This document shows, one piece after another, positions 8,493 through 16,779 of a DNA stretch of 64,000 bases; the first letter of the stretch is position 1; each line of letters opens with the position of its first letter. The position numbers and the translations under genes are program-made. The notes beneath the pieces are model-generated. The model was not told the origin of the DNA, searched no databases, and saw only the letters and a program-made list of their open reading frames with translations. The stretch spans positions 1 through 64,000 of the forward strand of contig JBDLIT010000005.1 of NCBI GenBank assembly GCA_039714735.1, given 5' to 3'. This stretch comes from JASJBU01 sp039714735 (GTDB lineage: Bacteria; Pseudomonadota; Gammaproteobacteria; Chromatiales; Chromatiaceae).

Positions 8493-8807
8493 ATGTCCGT
8501 ACTGATGGAATTCAGCATGTTCCCGATCGATCACGGTGAAAGCCTAAGCGCCGAGATAAGCGAGATCATAGACATGATTGGAAAAAGTGGTTATGACTAC
8601 AAATTGACTGCCATGGGCACCATTATCGAAACTATCGATATAAAAGAAGCCCTTGAGCTGGTGGAGAAATCTTACAGAATCCTGGAAAAATACGACTGCC
8701 AGAGGATTTTTGCATCTATCAAGATGGACATCCGCAAGAGTCAATCCAATAGAATGACCCAGAAAATTCAATCTGTGGAAAGCAGAATTGGCGAGGTCAA
8801 TAAATAA
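8493..8807 (+). CDS. MTH1187-family thiamine-binding-like protein
   Basis: This 104-aa protein resembles the MTH1187/YkoF-type ferredoxin-like fold family. It begins with MEFSMFPIDHGESLSAEISEII and continues with GYDYKLTAMGTIIE and RIFASIKMDIRKS. Members are small oligomeric proteins thought to bind thiamine or related ligands; the physiological role is poorly known. It is transcribed divergently from the GlsB/YeaQ-like gene across a 176-bp gap. There is no strong SD before the ATG; the in-frame ATG four codons later is an alternative start. Confidence 0.82.
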   Translation: MSVLMEFSMFPIDHGESLSAEISEIIDMIGKSGYDYKLTAMGTIIETIDIKEALELVEKSYRILEKYDCQRIFASIKMDIRKSQSNRMTQKIQSVESRIGEVNK

Positions 8808-8865
8808 TTTAGGATGCTCGGCGCCTCTGCAGAGCGGAATTCCATCAGCCACACAGAGTAAGCAC

Positions 8866-9072
8866 ATGACATCTGTCAACACTCAGCTACAAACTGCACG
8901 CCGATTGTGGTTCGGCACATACCACGGAATGCTCTCAACACACTCCACGGCCCTGCCCGGTTATCCTTTCGGCTCTCTGGCGCCCATTTGCCGGGATCAT
9001 GACGGGCTGCCCATATTACTTCTCTCTCACCTGGCTCAGCATACTCAAAAAAGGAAGACTCGCCTATCCTGA
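8866..9072 (+). pseudogene. Remnant of a HugZ-type pyridoxamine-oxidase-fold gene
   Basis: The 68-codon frame reads TARRLWFGTYHGMLSTHS, then LPGYPFGSLAPICRDHDG, then PILLLSHLAQHTQ. This matches the N-terminal half of the first domain of HugZ-like putative PNPOx proteins, which run through STHS, PGYPFGS, then SxLAxHTxN and continue for well over 100 further residues. Here the frame ends after HTQ at a TGA with no clear continuation in the other frames. An A6 run at the point of divergence suggests a frameshift followed by decay. The rest of the 8808-9212 gap shows no other gene. The call rests on remembered family motifs. Confidence 0.6.
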
Positions 9073-9212
9073 TCCTAGTCCTGCTGAACAAGATAACTCA
9101 CGCATCTGTTATACCCATAATAAAATTAAGGTAGAAATACCTGACTATTTCGCATTAGTATTCGCTCATACTATTTCCTACTATTTTACTCGGGCATACT
9201 GGAGCAATATTA

Positions 9213-9512
9213 ATGAGCATTGAATTACCTGAACGGGACGGAGACGGATATCTCACCGACATGAGCCAATGGACCCCTGAAATAGCCAAAGCGATGGCTG
9301 ATACAGATGACTTTGAACTCACCGATGAGCGCTGGGAGCAGATTGAAAAGGCGCGTGAATATTACGAAATACATAACGTAGTACCGCCGATCCGTAAATT
9401 TTCCAAATACCTTGGGGCTGACAAGAAGGAGATGTTCCAGTTGTGGCTCACCGGCCCCATGAAACCGATCACCAAGTATGGGGGCCTGCCGAAGCCGACA
9501 GGATGCGTCTAA
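9213..9512 (+). CDS. DsrC/TusE-family sulfur-relay protein with one C-terminal cysteine
   Basis: This 99-aa protein has the DsrC/TusE fold signature: YLTDMSQWTPEIAKAMA, LTDERWEQIEKAREYY and the end LPKPTGCV. The penultimate cysteine (CysA) that carries persulfide is present. The second cysteine found 11 residues before it in true DsrC is replaced by Thr, and its neighbour is Lys. The protein is therefore a TusE- or DsrC-like sulfur carrier rather than the DsrC that feeds dissimilatory sulfite reductase. No tus or dsr genes are adjacent. A GGAG ribosome site lies nine bases before the ATG. A family with several such paralogues is typical of sulfur-oxidising gammaproteobacteria. Confidence 0.88.
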   Translation: MSIELPERDGDGYLTDMSQWTPEIAKAMADTDDFELTDERWEQIEKAREYYEIHNVVPPIRKFSKYLGADKKEMFQLWLTGPMKPITKYGGLPKPTGCV

Positions 9513-9559
9513 CCACCCCAAAGGCGGAAAAATCCTTATACTGAATTTCCTATAAAGAT

Positions 9560-9582
9560 GATGGCCCGGTCTCCGGGCCATC
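9560..9582 (+). terminator. Strong hairpin after the DsrC-like gene
   Basis: A perfect 10-bp stem (GATGGCCCGG with CCGGGCCATC) and a TCT loop lie 48 bp after the stop codon. No T run follows, so it is either a weak terminator or a 3'-end stabilising structure. Confidence 0.45.
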
Positions 9583-9663
9583 AATCGGAGCCGTGTCTCA
9601 CTCTTTCCCGACCAGCTCTGCTTCAGATACCATACAGCCCAAAATCAAGCAGGGCAGAATTCC

Positions 9664-10863
9664 ATGACCAATCCAGCCATCCTGGGCACGTTGAACAATC
9701 TACATGAAATACAGGCCCAACTGTTGGAGTCTGTTTCTGAAACAGATGCATCCCATCAATTTCATCCGGAACTCGGCTCCCTCAATTGGCTCTTCGGCTC
9801 GGGGATCTATCTGGAACTCTACTGGTTGCGTGAAATTCTTACCGGTGATAACGACCTATCCAGGCGAGTGAAGCACCTTTTTCAGCCCGGCGCATTGCCA
9901 TTAAATGAACAGTGCGGGCAACTCCCCCCCAAAGATCATTTATTGAACTGGGGAGCGGAGGTCCGGGATGAACACCTCCTCAGGCTGGCCAATCCGGGGC
10001 TTCTTCCCAACCATGAACTACTCAAAAACGATCGTCTACAGTGGTTTATTCTTCAGGAGCAAGCCAAACTCTATGAGACGATGCTGCTTGTTCTCAACCA
10101 GCGCAGCACACAAATCACTGCCGAAGACTACCAGGTCCAGGCCCCGCTGGCGCCCAGTCCACCCAACTGGAAGACCAAAGAACTTTCACAAGGACATTAT
10201 CGCATTGGCGCCCGCAATCAGCCCGCAGCTTACGATAATGAATTACCTCCCCAGGCAGTGCCGCTCAGCAGTTATCGCATCGCCCTGTCACCTGTCTCGA
10301 ATAGTCAGTTTCTTGCTTTCATGGAATCTGCCGGGCATACAAACCCAGACCTCTGGACAGAAGCCGGGAGAACTTGGCGGCAACAGCATCAAACAACCCA
10401 CCCAGAGTACTGGAAGCAAGACAAAGTCGGAAATTGGTATGCCCTCGGCATCAATGGCCCAGCTGACCTGCCTCCGGATGAACCTGTCTGTGGAATCAAT
10501 CAGTATGAGGCCCAAGCTTATGCCGCATGGACCCACTCGCTGGGGGATGACTTTGCCGGGGCGATCTTACAACATGAATATCAATGGGAAATGGCTGCAC
10601 GTAGTGGGGTGATCAAAGACATTGGCAGAGCATGGGAGTGGTGCAGTAATAGCTTTCACCCCTACCCGGAATTCACCCCATTTCCGGACGAAAACGCTTC
10701 GATGGCTGATTTCAATGTAGAAAAAATGGTGCTTCGGGGAGGCGGCATACATACTCAACCTGTGCTACGCCGCCCCAGCATGCGGCATCGGGCTCAGGCG
10801 GCACAAAGGTTTCAGCTCAGTGGCTTACGGCTGGTCTTTCCTCCGAAACACAAATGGACCTAA
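9664..10863 (+). CDS. EgtB-like DinB/FGE-sulfatase protein lacking iron ligands
   Basis: This 399-aa protein has the layout of EgtB-type sulfoxide synthases: an N-terminal DinB-like helical domain (about 1-165) and a C-terminal formylglycine-generating-enzyme-like domain (about 178-395). The latter has PVCGINQYEAQAYAAW, EYQWEMAARSG, RAWEWCSNSFHPYP, MVLRGGG and FQLSGLRLVF. In EgtB the iron is held by three DinB-domain histidines, one in a W-x-x-x-H segment and two in an HExxH-like helix. The matching segments here are NWLFGSGIYLE (39-52) and ILQEQAKLYETML (129-141), with no histidine in either. It is therefore probably not an ordinary iron oxygenase. It follows the DsrC-like gene on the same strand after about 150 bp. 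True substrate unknown. Confidence 0.78.
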   Translation: MTNPAILGTLNNLHEIQAQLLESVSETDASHQFHPELGSLNWLFGSGIYLELYWLREILTGDNDLSRRVKHLFQPGALPLNEQCGQLPPKDHLLNWGAEVRDEHLLRLANPGLLPNHELLKNDRLQWFILQEQAKLYETMLLVLNQRSTQITAEDYQVQAPLAPSPPNWKTKELSQGHYRIGARNQPAAYDNELPPQAVPLSSYRIALSPVSNSQFLAFMESAGHTNPDLWTEAGRTWRQQHQTTHPEYWKQDKVGNWYALGINGPADLPPDEPVCGINQYEAQAYAAWTHSLGDDFAGAILQHEYQWEMAARSGVIKDIGRAWEWCSNSFHPYPEFTPFPDENASMADFNVEKMVLRGGGIHTQPVLRRPSMRHRAQAAQRFQLSGLRLVFPPKHKWT

Positions 10864-10974
10864 CAGGGAATTCACTTCACTAACCATAGCTGAAACTCCC
10901 TCCCCGAGACTTAAGCGATTAAAGATTTCCTTTTCGATGCCTACAACCTGGTTAGGCACAAGCTGGAATCGTGT

Positions 10975-11211
10975 ATGGCTATAAATTCAATAATGGGACC
11001 AGCAGTTCAGGGGATACAAAATGGTATCCACGGATTGCGTCGTGTTGCTTCAGAAATCGCCAGCAATCAAATAACCACCCCTGCCAAACCTACGGATCTC
11101 ACCAGAGCGATGGTGGAGATGCAACAGCATTCCATACAGACCAAAGCCTCCATCAAGTCCCTGAAAAGCATCGATGGCGCCATAGGCACCCTGTTCGACG
11201 AGCGCGTTTAA
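10975..11211 (+). CDS. 78-aa flagellar rod/hook-like protein
   Basis: This short protein resembles only the two ends of flagellar rod/hook proteins. The N-terminal GIHGLRRVASEIASNQ is like the amphipathic start of FlgC/FlgG. The C-terminal LTRAMVEMQQHSIQTKASIK and SIDGAIGTLFDE is like their final helix. The central domain is absent; about a dozen residues (NQITTPAKPTD) join the halves. Such a minimal protein could form a coiled-coil hairpin like the D0 domain. No flagellar genes are nearby. A terminator-like hairpin follows. I do not recognise a named function. Confidence 0.65.
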   Translation: MAINSIMGPAVQGIQNGIHGLRRVASEIASNQITTPAKPTDLTRAMVEMQQHSIQTKASIKSLKSIDGAIGTLFDERV

Positions 11212-11221
11212 CGCGAAAATT

Positions 11222-11274
11222 TCACCCGGGAATCGGATGGTCGCTCAAATGTTTAGCGCATGGGGTGATTTTTT
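11222..11274 (+). terminator. Terminator after the rod-like gene
   Basis: TCACCC (11222-11227) pairs with GGGTGA (11263-11268), followed by six T. The enclosed region has its own small CGCT/AGCG stem. It lies 10 bp after the rod-like stop and just before the convergent nadC stop. Confidence 0.5.
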
Positions 11275-11289
11275 GGCTCAATACTTTGC

Positions 11290-12129
11290 TCAGACAAACC
11301 GCATCGACAGGTCGACCGCGGTGACATCCTTGGTTAAATTACCCACAGAAATATAATCGACTCCAGTCTCAGCAATTGGCCGGATAGTATCAAGGTTGAT
11401 CCCTCCCGACGCCTCCAGCAGGGCGGTTCCGGCATTCAGGCGAACAGCCTCACGTAGTTGATCCAGGGTGAAGTTATCGAGCAGAACCCTTTTTGCGCCA
11501 GCCTCAAGCGCCTCACGTAACTCAACTAACGACTCGACCTCTATTTCAATGGAATCGACTTTTGGTAAGAGCGCTTGGGCAGCTGCCAAAGCTGCCGAAA
11601 TCGAGCCTGCAGCAAGAATGTGATTCTCTTTGATCAAAATCGCATCATAAAGCCCCATGCGATGATTGAAACAGCCACCACAACTCACTGCATATTTCTG
11701 CTGCAACCTAAGCCCGGGGAGGGTCTTACGGGTATCCAAAACCTTGGCCGATGTTCCTGACACTTTGTTGGCATACACCCTTGCCCGGGTTGCCGTCCCT
11801 GACAGGGTCTGGAGATAGTTAAGTGCAGTGCGTTCTCCACTCAACAGGGCCCGGGTATTCCCCTCGAGACTGCAAATCAATTGCCCAGGATTGATTGCAT
11901 CACCATCTTTTCCCTGCCAATGTATTTTTACCCCTGGGTCCAGCTGACAAAAGACCTCGTCAAACCACGCCACACCGCACAAGATCGCCTTTTCCCTGCA
12001 GGTCACCTCAACCTTGGAACACTCATCGTCATCGATCAGTGTTGCAGTGAGATCACCCGGCCCGAGGTCTTCCGCCAAGGCATCTTGTATCTGGCTGGTG
12101 ATGAATTGAGATTCCGGCAACTCTGGCAT
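11290..12129 (-). CDS. nadC: Nicotinate-nucleotide pyrophosphorylase (carboxylating)
   Basis: This 279-aa quinolinate phosphoribosyltransferase converts quinolinate and PRPP to nicotinate mononucleotide in NAD synthesis. Typical segments are ALAEDLGPGDLTA, ERTALNYLQTLSGTAT, LDTRKTLPGLRLQQKYAV, GGCFNHRMGLYDAILIKENH, IEIEVESL and VLLDNF. The length is normal. Its ATG overlaps the stop of the FKBP gene by one base (TGATG), so the two are translationally coupled. Confidence 0.97.
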   Translation of the reverse strand: MPELPESQFITSQIQDALAEDLGPGDLTATLIDDDECSKVEVTCREKAILCGVAWFDEVFCQLDPGVKIHWQGKDGDAINPGQLICSLEGNTRALLSGERTALNYLQTLSGTATRARVYANKVSGTSAKVLDTRKTLPGLRLQQKYAVSCGGCFNHRMGLYDAILIKENHILAAGSISAALAAAQALLPKVDSIEIEVESLVELREALEAGAKRVLLDNFTLDQLREAVRLNAGTALLEASGGINLDTIRPIAETGVDYISVGNLTKDVTAVDLSMRFV

Positions 12130-12473
12130 CAGTTGATCGCGAGCAGTTCAACATCAAACACCAAGGTCGCATTGGCGGGTATCACACCGCCAGCACCTGC
12201 CGCCCCATAACCCAATTGCGGTGGAATGGTTAGCTTACGCTTGCCTCCAACCTTCATGCCCTGAACCCCTTCATCCCAACCCCGAATCACCATGCCTCTG
12301 CCCAGCATGAAGGTAAAGGGCTCATTCCGATCCACCGAAGAATCAAACTTACTGCCGTCCGTAAGCCATCCGGTATAGTGCACAGACACACTCTGGCCAG
12401 CCGTTGCTACATCACCATCACCTGCAGCCAGATCCTCATACTTCAGGCCTGTATCAGTGATTTTTTCACTCAT
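12129..12473 (-). CDS. FKBP-type peptidyl-prolyl cis-trans isomerase
   Basis: This is a 114-aa single-domain FKBP: VHYTGWLTDGSKFDSS, PFTFMLGRGMVIRGWDEGVQGMKVGGKRKLTIPPQLGYGAAG and IPANATLVFDVELL. The aromatic binding-pocket residues are present. It lacks a signal peptide, so it is cytoplasmic. I start at the ATG at 12473, preceded by GGAG at a 6-nt distance; an in-frame TTG four codons earlier overlaps that SD and is less likely. It is coupled to nadC by a one-base overlap. Confidence 0.93.
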   Translation of the reverse strand: MSEKITDTGLKYEDLAAGDGDVATAGQSVSVHYTGWLTDGSKFDSSVDRNEPFTFMLGRGMVIRGWDEGVQGMKVGGKRKLTIPPQLGYGAAGAGGVIPANATLVFDVELLAIN

Positions 12474-12577
12474 GAGATACTCCAATAATGACTCATACGG
12501 TCCTGCCGGGGCAAAACCAGATAAACAGAAACAGGTAGTTTAATCCTACTCGACAGAGAGTCAACGCGAGGGGAAAC

Positions 12578-14920
12578 TTAAGTTGGCGCTGAAGCGTGAT
12601 CAGTATTTTCTAACGCAGTCAGCATAGCATCTAAGGCACGGTCCATAATTGGCGCTTTAGGTAATTCAACCAATGTTACCGCTCCCTCCCTCAGCCTGTT
12701 AGCCAACCCCTGCAAGGTCAATTCCATACTTTTCATACCTTTACGGTTGACGAAAATATATGCGTTTGAGACGTTGCTTTTCCAGGAAAGTTTGACGCGG
12801 GATTTACTCGTTCCATCAAAAACCTCAAGCCAATCACCAACTTCGAGACTCTCGGCCTGTAGGGTAAATTCATCTCGAATTGGCTCTACCAGATCAGACA
12901 GTTCATCAGTCAGCAATGAAGAAGTTCCTGACATGAGTTGGCTGTCAGGAAAATTGATCTGTTTTGTCTTGGCTTGAGAAGTTCCAGGCCCCTTTGCAGC
13001 ACTTGCATCTCCACCTCTGAGACATCCAATGTGGCAGTTCTGCAGCTCCTTGAATAAGCGTGCCATTTTATGCTGATCAAAGGAAATACTGTTGAGTCGC
13101 TCGCGCAAATTTCGGAGTAATTCGGGGATGTTTCTCAACAGCTCCTGGCGTTCCATATACTCTGTTTTTGGCTGCACGCTCCATAACAAACGATCGACGA
13201 TTGCCAGTGAGTCATTCCATTCATCACTTTCAGGTCCCTGTCGCAGATAATTGAGCAGGAGAACATCCTTCCATCCATCCTCGAGCAATTCCATCACGGC
13301 CTCAGGCACAATCTCCAGTTTCTCCAGACGGCTATTGAGAGCCTGAACCACGATCTGTTTGGCGCTGCGCAGTTGTTCCTTTCCTCTGGTGACCTGATTG
13401 GTCCTCTGCTCAGCAACTTCCGCACCTCGTTGTTCCTGCTCCCACCAAATAGTGAACTCCTCATCCAGATCCGTAAAAATTTCCGGATCATCATGAAAAT
13501 CATTCATGATGCGTTTGATGATGGACTCGATCTTACGGTAAAGGTTGTCGCTATCCCGATCTCCACTATCATTCCAGCAAACGGCAGCCTGCGCCAGGCT
13601 ATTCAATAAACGACGAGCAGGATGGAGTTTTTTACTGAAAAATGTTTTATCTATGATCGCTACTTTCAGCATGGGTATCTGCAGACGACTGAGTAGCGCC
13701 TTCATGGCATCCGGAAGACTGAAATCTTCCAAAATAAACTCAAATAGCATGGTAATGACATCGATGGTGTCATTGTCAGCATCCCCCAGGGTACGGCTCA
13801 GATCACCACCTTCGAGCTTGAGGAGATCATCTGCCAACTGCGCTTTCAGCACCTTGGGATTAACCATCTGCCCGCCGGCCTGAGGCAAGATGAGGATATT
13901 CGATTGCTGTAGCGCTGACAGCGCGCCTAATAACTCCCCAGTCTCCACGGCAGGCAATGATATGCCCGGCGCTCCAGTTGTCATCATACTGGAGGCCAAG
14001 ATACCATCACCTGAACCCGCCCGCCGCAGACCGAGCAATTGCTGCAGAGTGGCGAACACCTCTCCCTGAACACTATCCATGCCACCAGCGGCACCGCCCC
14101 CTACAACTGTACTATCGCTCGCCAATCGGGAGTCACGCAAAGCCGATTCTGCCTCCCGGGTGTTACCACCCTGGCGTACTTCAGGGGCTATGGGGTTACG
14201 CCTTACCTTCGGAGTCAAGTTGGGAATAACGCCAGCCTTTCCCAGCAACAGGTTGACCTCATCATAGAGACCACCCAAATAGTGGATAAAATGCTTTTCG
14301 AAGAGTTTATAAACGATCAGCTTGACCGGCAGCTCAATTGGAATGTCCTGCATTGCAGCCTGAAATGCATTACACACGACAACAGGGTCCAGAGGACTCT
14401 GGTCATGGCTGGACTGCTGCAGTTTTCCCTTAACCAGGTAAGAAAACCGCTGGCTCAATGCGTACCGCTCCTTTGAATATCGATTCTCACTTTTGGAGAT
14501 CATATTGGTTATTGCGAGGGAATCCTCCAACTCCTCATTGTCGAGCAGCGCCATTTCTGAATCACGGCTCAGTTGATCGAGGGATCGTTGGACAATATAG
14601 ATCTCTCCAGTTTCCCAATAATGGTCATAGACATGAAGGAGCTGACTACTGAATTCGCGATCTATTTGAAGACGCTCTTTGCGTAACACCCGCATCGCGT
14701 CAAAAAATGAGGTTTGATTCGCATTGTTGTCAGATTTATTTGCGAGCTCATATAAGGAATCATCGAGTTGCTCGAACAACCCAATCATTAATTTTGGAAC
14801 AGTCGTTACCAGGAGCTTGCGGCATTCAGACGCGATCCGCTGTCCCTTGGCATCAAGCATAGGGCTGACTCGGCGCGCTGCGCCACCGGAAAAGGAGATG
14901 ATGTTGTCTGGTCCTTTCAT
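12578..14920 (-). CDS. DUF1631 family protein
   Basis: This 780-aa cytoplasmic protein belongs to the DUF1631 family, recognised from RKLLVTTVPKLMIGLFEQLDD near the start, SLPDAMKALLSRLQIPMLKVAIIDKTFF, HPARRLLNSLAQAAVCW and EDGWKDVLLLNYLRQGPES. There is no signal or membrane segment and it is largely helical. The last ~90 residues (about 690-770) have a small beta-rich part with VGDWLEVFDG and YIFVNRKGMKSMELT that looks PilZ-related, which would allow cyclic-di-GMP or protein binding, but the RxxxR signature is not evident. The function of the family is not established. It stands alone, divergent from the DUF1538 operon. Confidence 0.85.
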   Translation of the reverse strand: MKGPDNIISFSGGAARRVSPMLDAKGQRIASECRKLLVTTVPKLMIGLFEQLDDSLYELANKSDNNANQTSFFDAMRVLRKERLQIDREFSSQLLHVYDHYWETGEIYIVQRSLDQLSRDSEMALLDNEELEDSLAITNMISKSENRYSKERYALSQRFSYLVKGKLQQSSHDQSPLDPVVVCNAFQAAMQDIPIELPVKLIVYKLFEKHFIHYLGGLYDEVNLLLGKAGVIPNLTPKVRRNPIAPEVRQGGNTREAESALRDSRLASDSTVVGGGAAGGMDSVQGEVFATLQQLLGLRRAGSGDGILASSMMTTGAPGISLPAVETGELLGALSALQQSNILILPQAGGQMVNPKVLKAQLADDLLKLEGGDLSRTLGDADNDTIDVITMLFEFILEDFSLPDAMKALLSRLQIPMLKVAIIDKTFFSKKLHPARRLLNSLAQAAVCWNDSGDRDSDNLYRKIESIIKRIMNDFHDDPEIFTDLDEEFTIWWEQEQRGAEVAEQRTNQVTRGKEQLRSAKQIVVQALNSRLEKLEIVPEAVMELLEDGWKDVLLLNYLRQGPESDEWNDSLAIVDRLLWSVQPKTEYMERQELLRNIPELLRNLRERLNSISFDQHKMARLFKELQNCHIGCLRGGDASAAKGPGTSQAKTKQINFPDSQLMSGTSSLLTDELSDLVEPIRDEFTLQAESLEVGDWLEVFDGTSKSRVKLSWKSNVSNAYIFVNRKGMKSMELTLQGLANRLREGAVTLVELPKAPIMDRALDAMLTALENTDHASAPT

Positions 14921-15265
14921 GAGTTGCCACTAGGGTGAAGGTGTCACCGCCAAGCAGTGTTCCAAGTAATTCATAATCCGCATGTCCGCTTGAGGCTTTC
15001 AGACCCTTTGTTAAAAGGCTAATCCAACCCCCCAGCAACAACTGAGAATAACCTCACAAAAGCCCTGAGCAAGACGTTTAAATAAGGAACCCAACGCCAC
15101 CCGGAAGGAACCTCGAAAGTATCACCTAATAATAGCAGATTCAAACTATATCCAGAGATTTGGCCCTTGTGGATAGTGATAGTTTAATCAGAGTCTCTAT
15201 AATGTCCATTGACAAGAACAAGGCAGGATTTTTATTCCATTGAACAGCAGCGGAATTCTCGCTAT
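14921..15265. other. Divergent intergenic region, DUF1631 / DUF1538 operon
   Basis: This 345-bp region carries no convincing gene. It should hold the promoters for both directions. The only clear box is TATAAT at 15198-15203 facing the DUF1538 operon. The short open frames here have no family likeness. Confidence 0.6.
15198..15203 (+). promoter_or_regulatory. Candidate -10 box of the DUF1538 operon
   Basis: A perfect TATAAT, without a good -35 at 16-18 bp, suggests an activator-dependent promoter. The transcript would begin near 15210, which would exclude the in-frame TTG at 15209 as start codon and favours the ATG at 15266. Confidence 0.4.
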
Positions 15266-15997
15266 ATGCAATTGATCAGACATTTGGCCGGCTTGCTACT
15301 CGACAGCGTCCGTGACCTTTTGCCGATAATTATCGTTATTGCCTTTTTCCAGATAGTGGTGTTGCAGCAGCCCATACCAAATCTGGGAGAATTAATCTTT
15401 GGGACCATCCTGGTAATTTTTGGCCTTACTTTTTTTATCCACGGGCTAAAAATCGGCCTCTTCCCACTGGGTGAGAATATGGCGTGGGACTTCGCTAAAA
15501 AAGGGAGTCTTTCCTGGCTATTATTGTTTGCCTTTGCACTTGGATTCGGCACTACTGTTGCCGAGCCCGCATTAATAAAAATTGCCAAGGAAGCAGCCAC
15601 GATCGCAGCAAATGGCGGCATGATTGACCAGGATATTGCTTCACAAGAAAGTTATGCCAACGGTCTGAGATTTACGGTAGCTCTATCCGTAGGCTTCGCT
15701 ATCCTCCTGGGAGTGTTGCGCATTATCAGGGGCTGGCCGGTGCAATATCTGATTATTGGGGGCTACATTGGCGTAGTTATAATGACTGCATTCGCCCCTA
15801 AGGAGATAATCGGCATCGCCTATGATTCGGGTGGAGTCACCACTTCGACCATCACTGTACCCCTGGTTACGGCCTTGGGCGTGGGGCTCGCATCGAGTAT
15901 TCAGGGACGCAACCCAATGACTGACGGTTTTGGGCTTATCGCATTCGCCTCACTTACACCCATGATCTTCGTCATGGGTTACGGCATGCTGTTATGA
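15266..15997 (+). CDS. DUF1538 membrane protein, first of pair
   Basis: This polytopic membrane protein of about 243 aa has some six or seven hydrophobic helices. Family-like signatures are LPIIIVIAFFQIVV, GLTFFIHGLKIGLFPLGE, GTTVAEPALIKIA, and YDSGGVTTSTITVPLVTALG followed by GRNPMTDGFGLIAFASLTP. The same motifs recur in the next gene, so the two are paralogues that probably form a heteromeric membrane complex. I start at ATG 15266; a TTG at 15209 is the longer alternative. It overlaps the second DUF1538 gene by 4 bp (ATGA). A role as a transporter regulated by the downstream PII-like and CBS proteins is inferred. Confidence 0.88.
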   Translation: MQLIRHLAGLLLDSVRDLLPIIIVIAFFQIVVLQQPIPNLGELIFGTILVIFGLTFFIHGLKIGLFPLGENMAWDFAKKGSLSWLLLFAFALGFGTTVAEPALIKIAKEAATIAANGGMIDQDIASQESYANGLRFTVALSVGFAILLGVLRIIRGWPVQYLIIGGYIGVVIMTAFAPKEIIGIAYDSGGVTTSTITVPLVTALGVGLASSIQGRNPMTDGFGLIAFASLTPMIFVMGYGMLL

Positions 15998-16770
15998 CCC
16001 AGTTTTTCATGGATTTTCTAGCGTTGTCTGCGGACACGCTGCTGGATGTACTGCCTATCGCGGGGATCCTGTTTGGCTTCCAGTTTCTCGTTCTACGCCG
16101 TCCACTACATAATCCCAAAGACGTGATCTTTGGTTTCACTCTGGTTCTAATCGGCCTGGTGCTGTTTTTAATGGGCCTGGATATCGCACTTTTCCCTCTT
16201 GGAAAACTGATGGCCAATCAACTCACTGCCCCTGAATTTCTCGGCTTTGACGGATCAACCACCCACATCGAATGGCATCACTATTTCTGGGTCTATCTTT
16301 TTGCCGCCTTGATAGGATTCTCTACCACCATTGCAGAACCCTCCCTGATTGCAGTCTCAATCAAGGCAAATCAAGTCTCCGCAGGTGCAATCAGTGAGTG
16401 GGGGCTACGCATTGCAGTGGCTATAGGTGTTGCCGCAGGCATAGCATTGGGAAGCTACCGCATCGTCAGCGGCACTCCACTCCACTGGTACATCATCTCT
16501 GGCTATGTGGTTGTGATAGTTCAGACTTTTTTTGCCCCGCGTTCCATAATTGCACTCGCATATGACTCGGGCGGCGTGACCACATCGACCGTCACAGTCC
16601 CTTTGGTGGCCGCTCTAGGACTTGGCTTGTCCCACAATATCCCTGGACGCAATCCACTGCTGGATGGTTTCGGCTTGATTGCCTTTGCCAGCCTGTTTCC
16701 CATTATGTCTGTAATGGGGTACGCCCAACTCAGCGAATGGTATGATCGCCGAAAAATAAGGATAGATTGA
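15994..16770 (+). CDS. DUF1538 membrane protein, second of pair
   Basis: This 258-aa polytopic membrane protein is paralogous to the preceding one. Shared motifs are VLPIAGILFGFQFLVLRRP, GLVLFLMGLDIALFPLGK, STTIAEPSLIAVS, YDSGGVTTSTVTVPLVAALG and GRNPLLDGFGLIAFASLFP. In many bacteria two DUF1538 units occur in one longer chain; here they are separate and coupled by an ATGA overlap. The conserved AEP and SGGVTTST segments in both halves are candidate substrate- or ion-binding sites. The PII-like gene begins 9 bp downstream. Confidence 0.9.
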   Translation: MTQFFMDFLALSADTLLDVLPIAGILFGFQFLVLRRPLHNPKDVIFGFTLVLIGLVLFLMGLDIALFPLGKLMANQLTAPEFLGFDGSTTHIEWHHYFWVYLFAALIGFSTTIAEPSLIAVSIKANQVSAGAISEWGLRIAVAIGVAAGIALGSYRIVSGTPLHWYIISGYVVVIVQTFFAPRSIIALAYDSGGVTTSTVTVPLVAALGLGLSHNIPGRNPLLDGFGLIAFASLFPIMSVMGYAQLSEWYDRRKIRID

Positions 16771-16779
16771 GGTAAACAC

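Noticed and set aside
8788..8865. Upstream extension of the HugZ-like remnant to 8788
   Set aside because: It overlaps the end of the MTH1187-family gene and shows no similarity to the family.
14853..15041. 62-codon frame across the DUF1631 start region
   Set aside because: Overlaps the real gene in another frame, with no family likeness or ribosome site.
15209..15265. TTG start for the first DUF1538 gene
   Set aside because: It has no SD and would lie at or before the probable transcription start given by the TATAAT at 15198.
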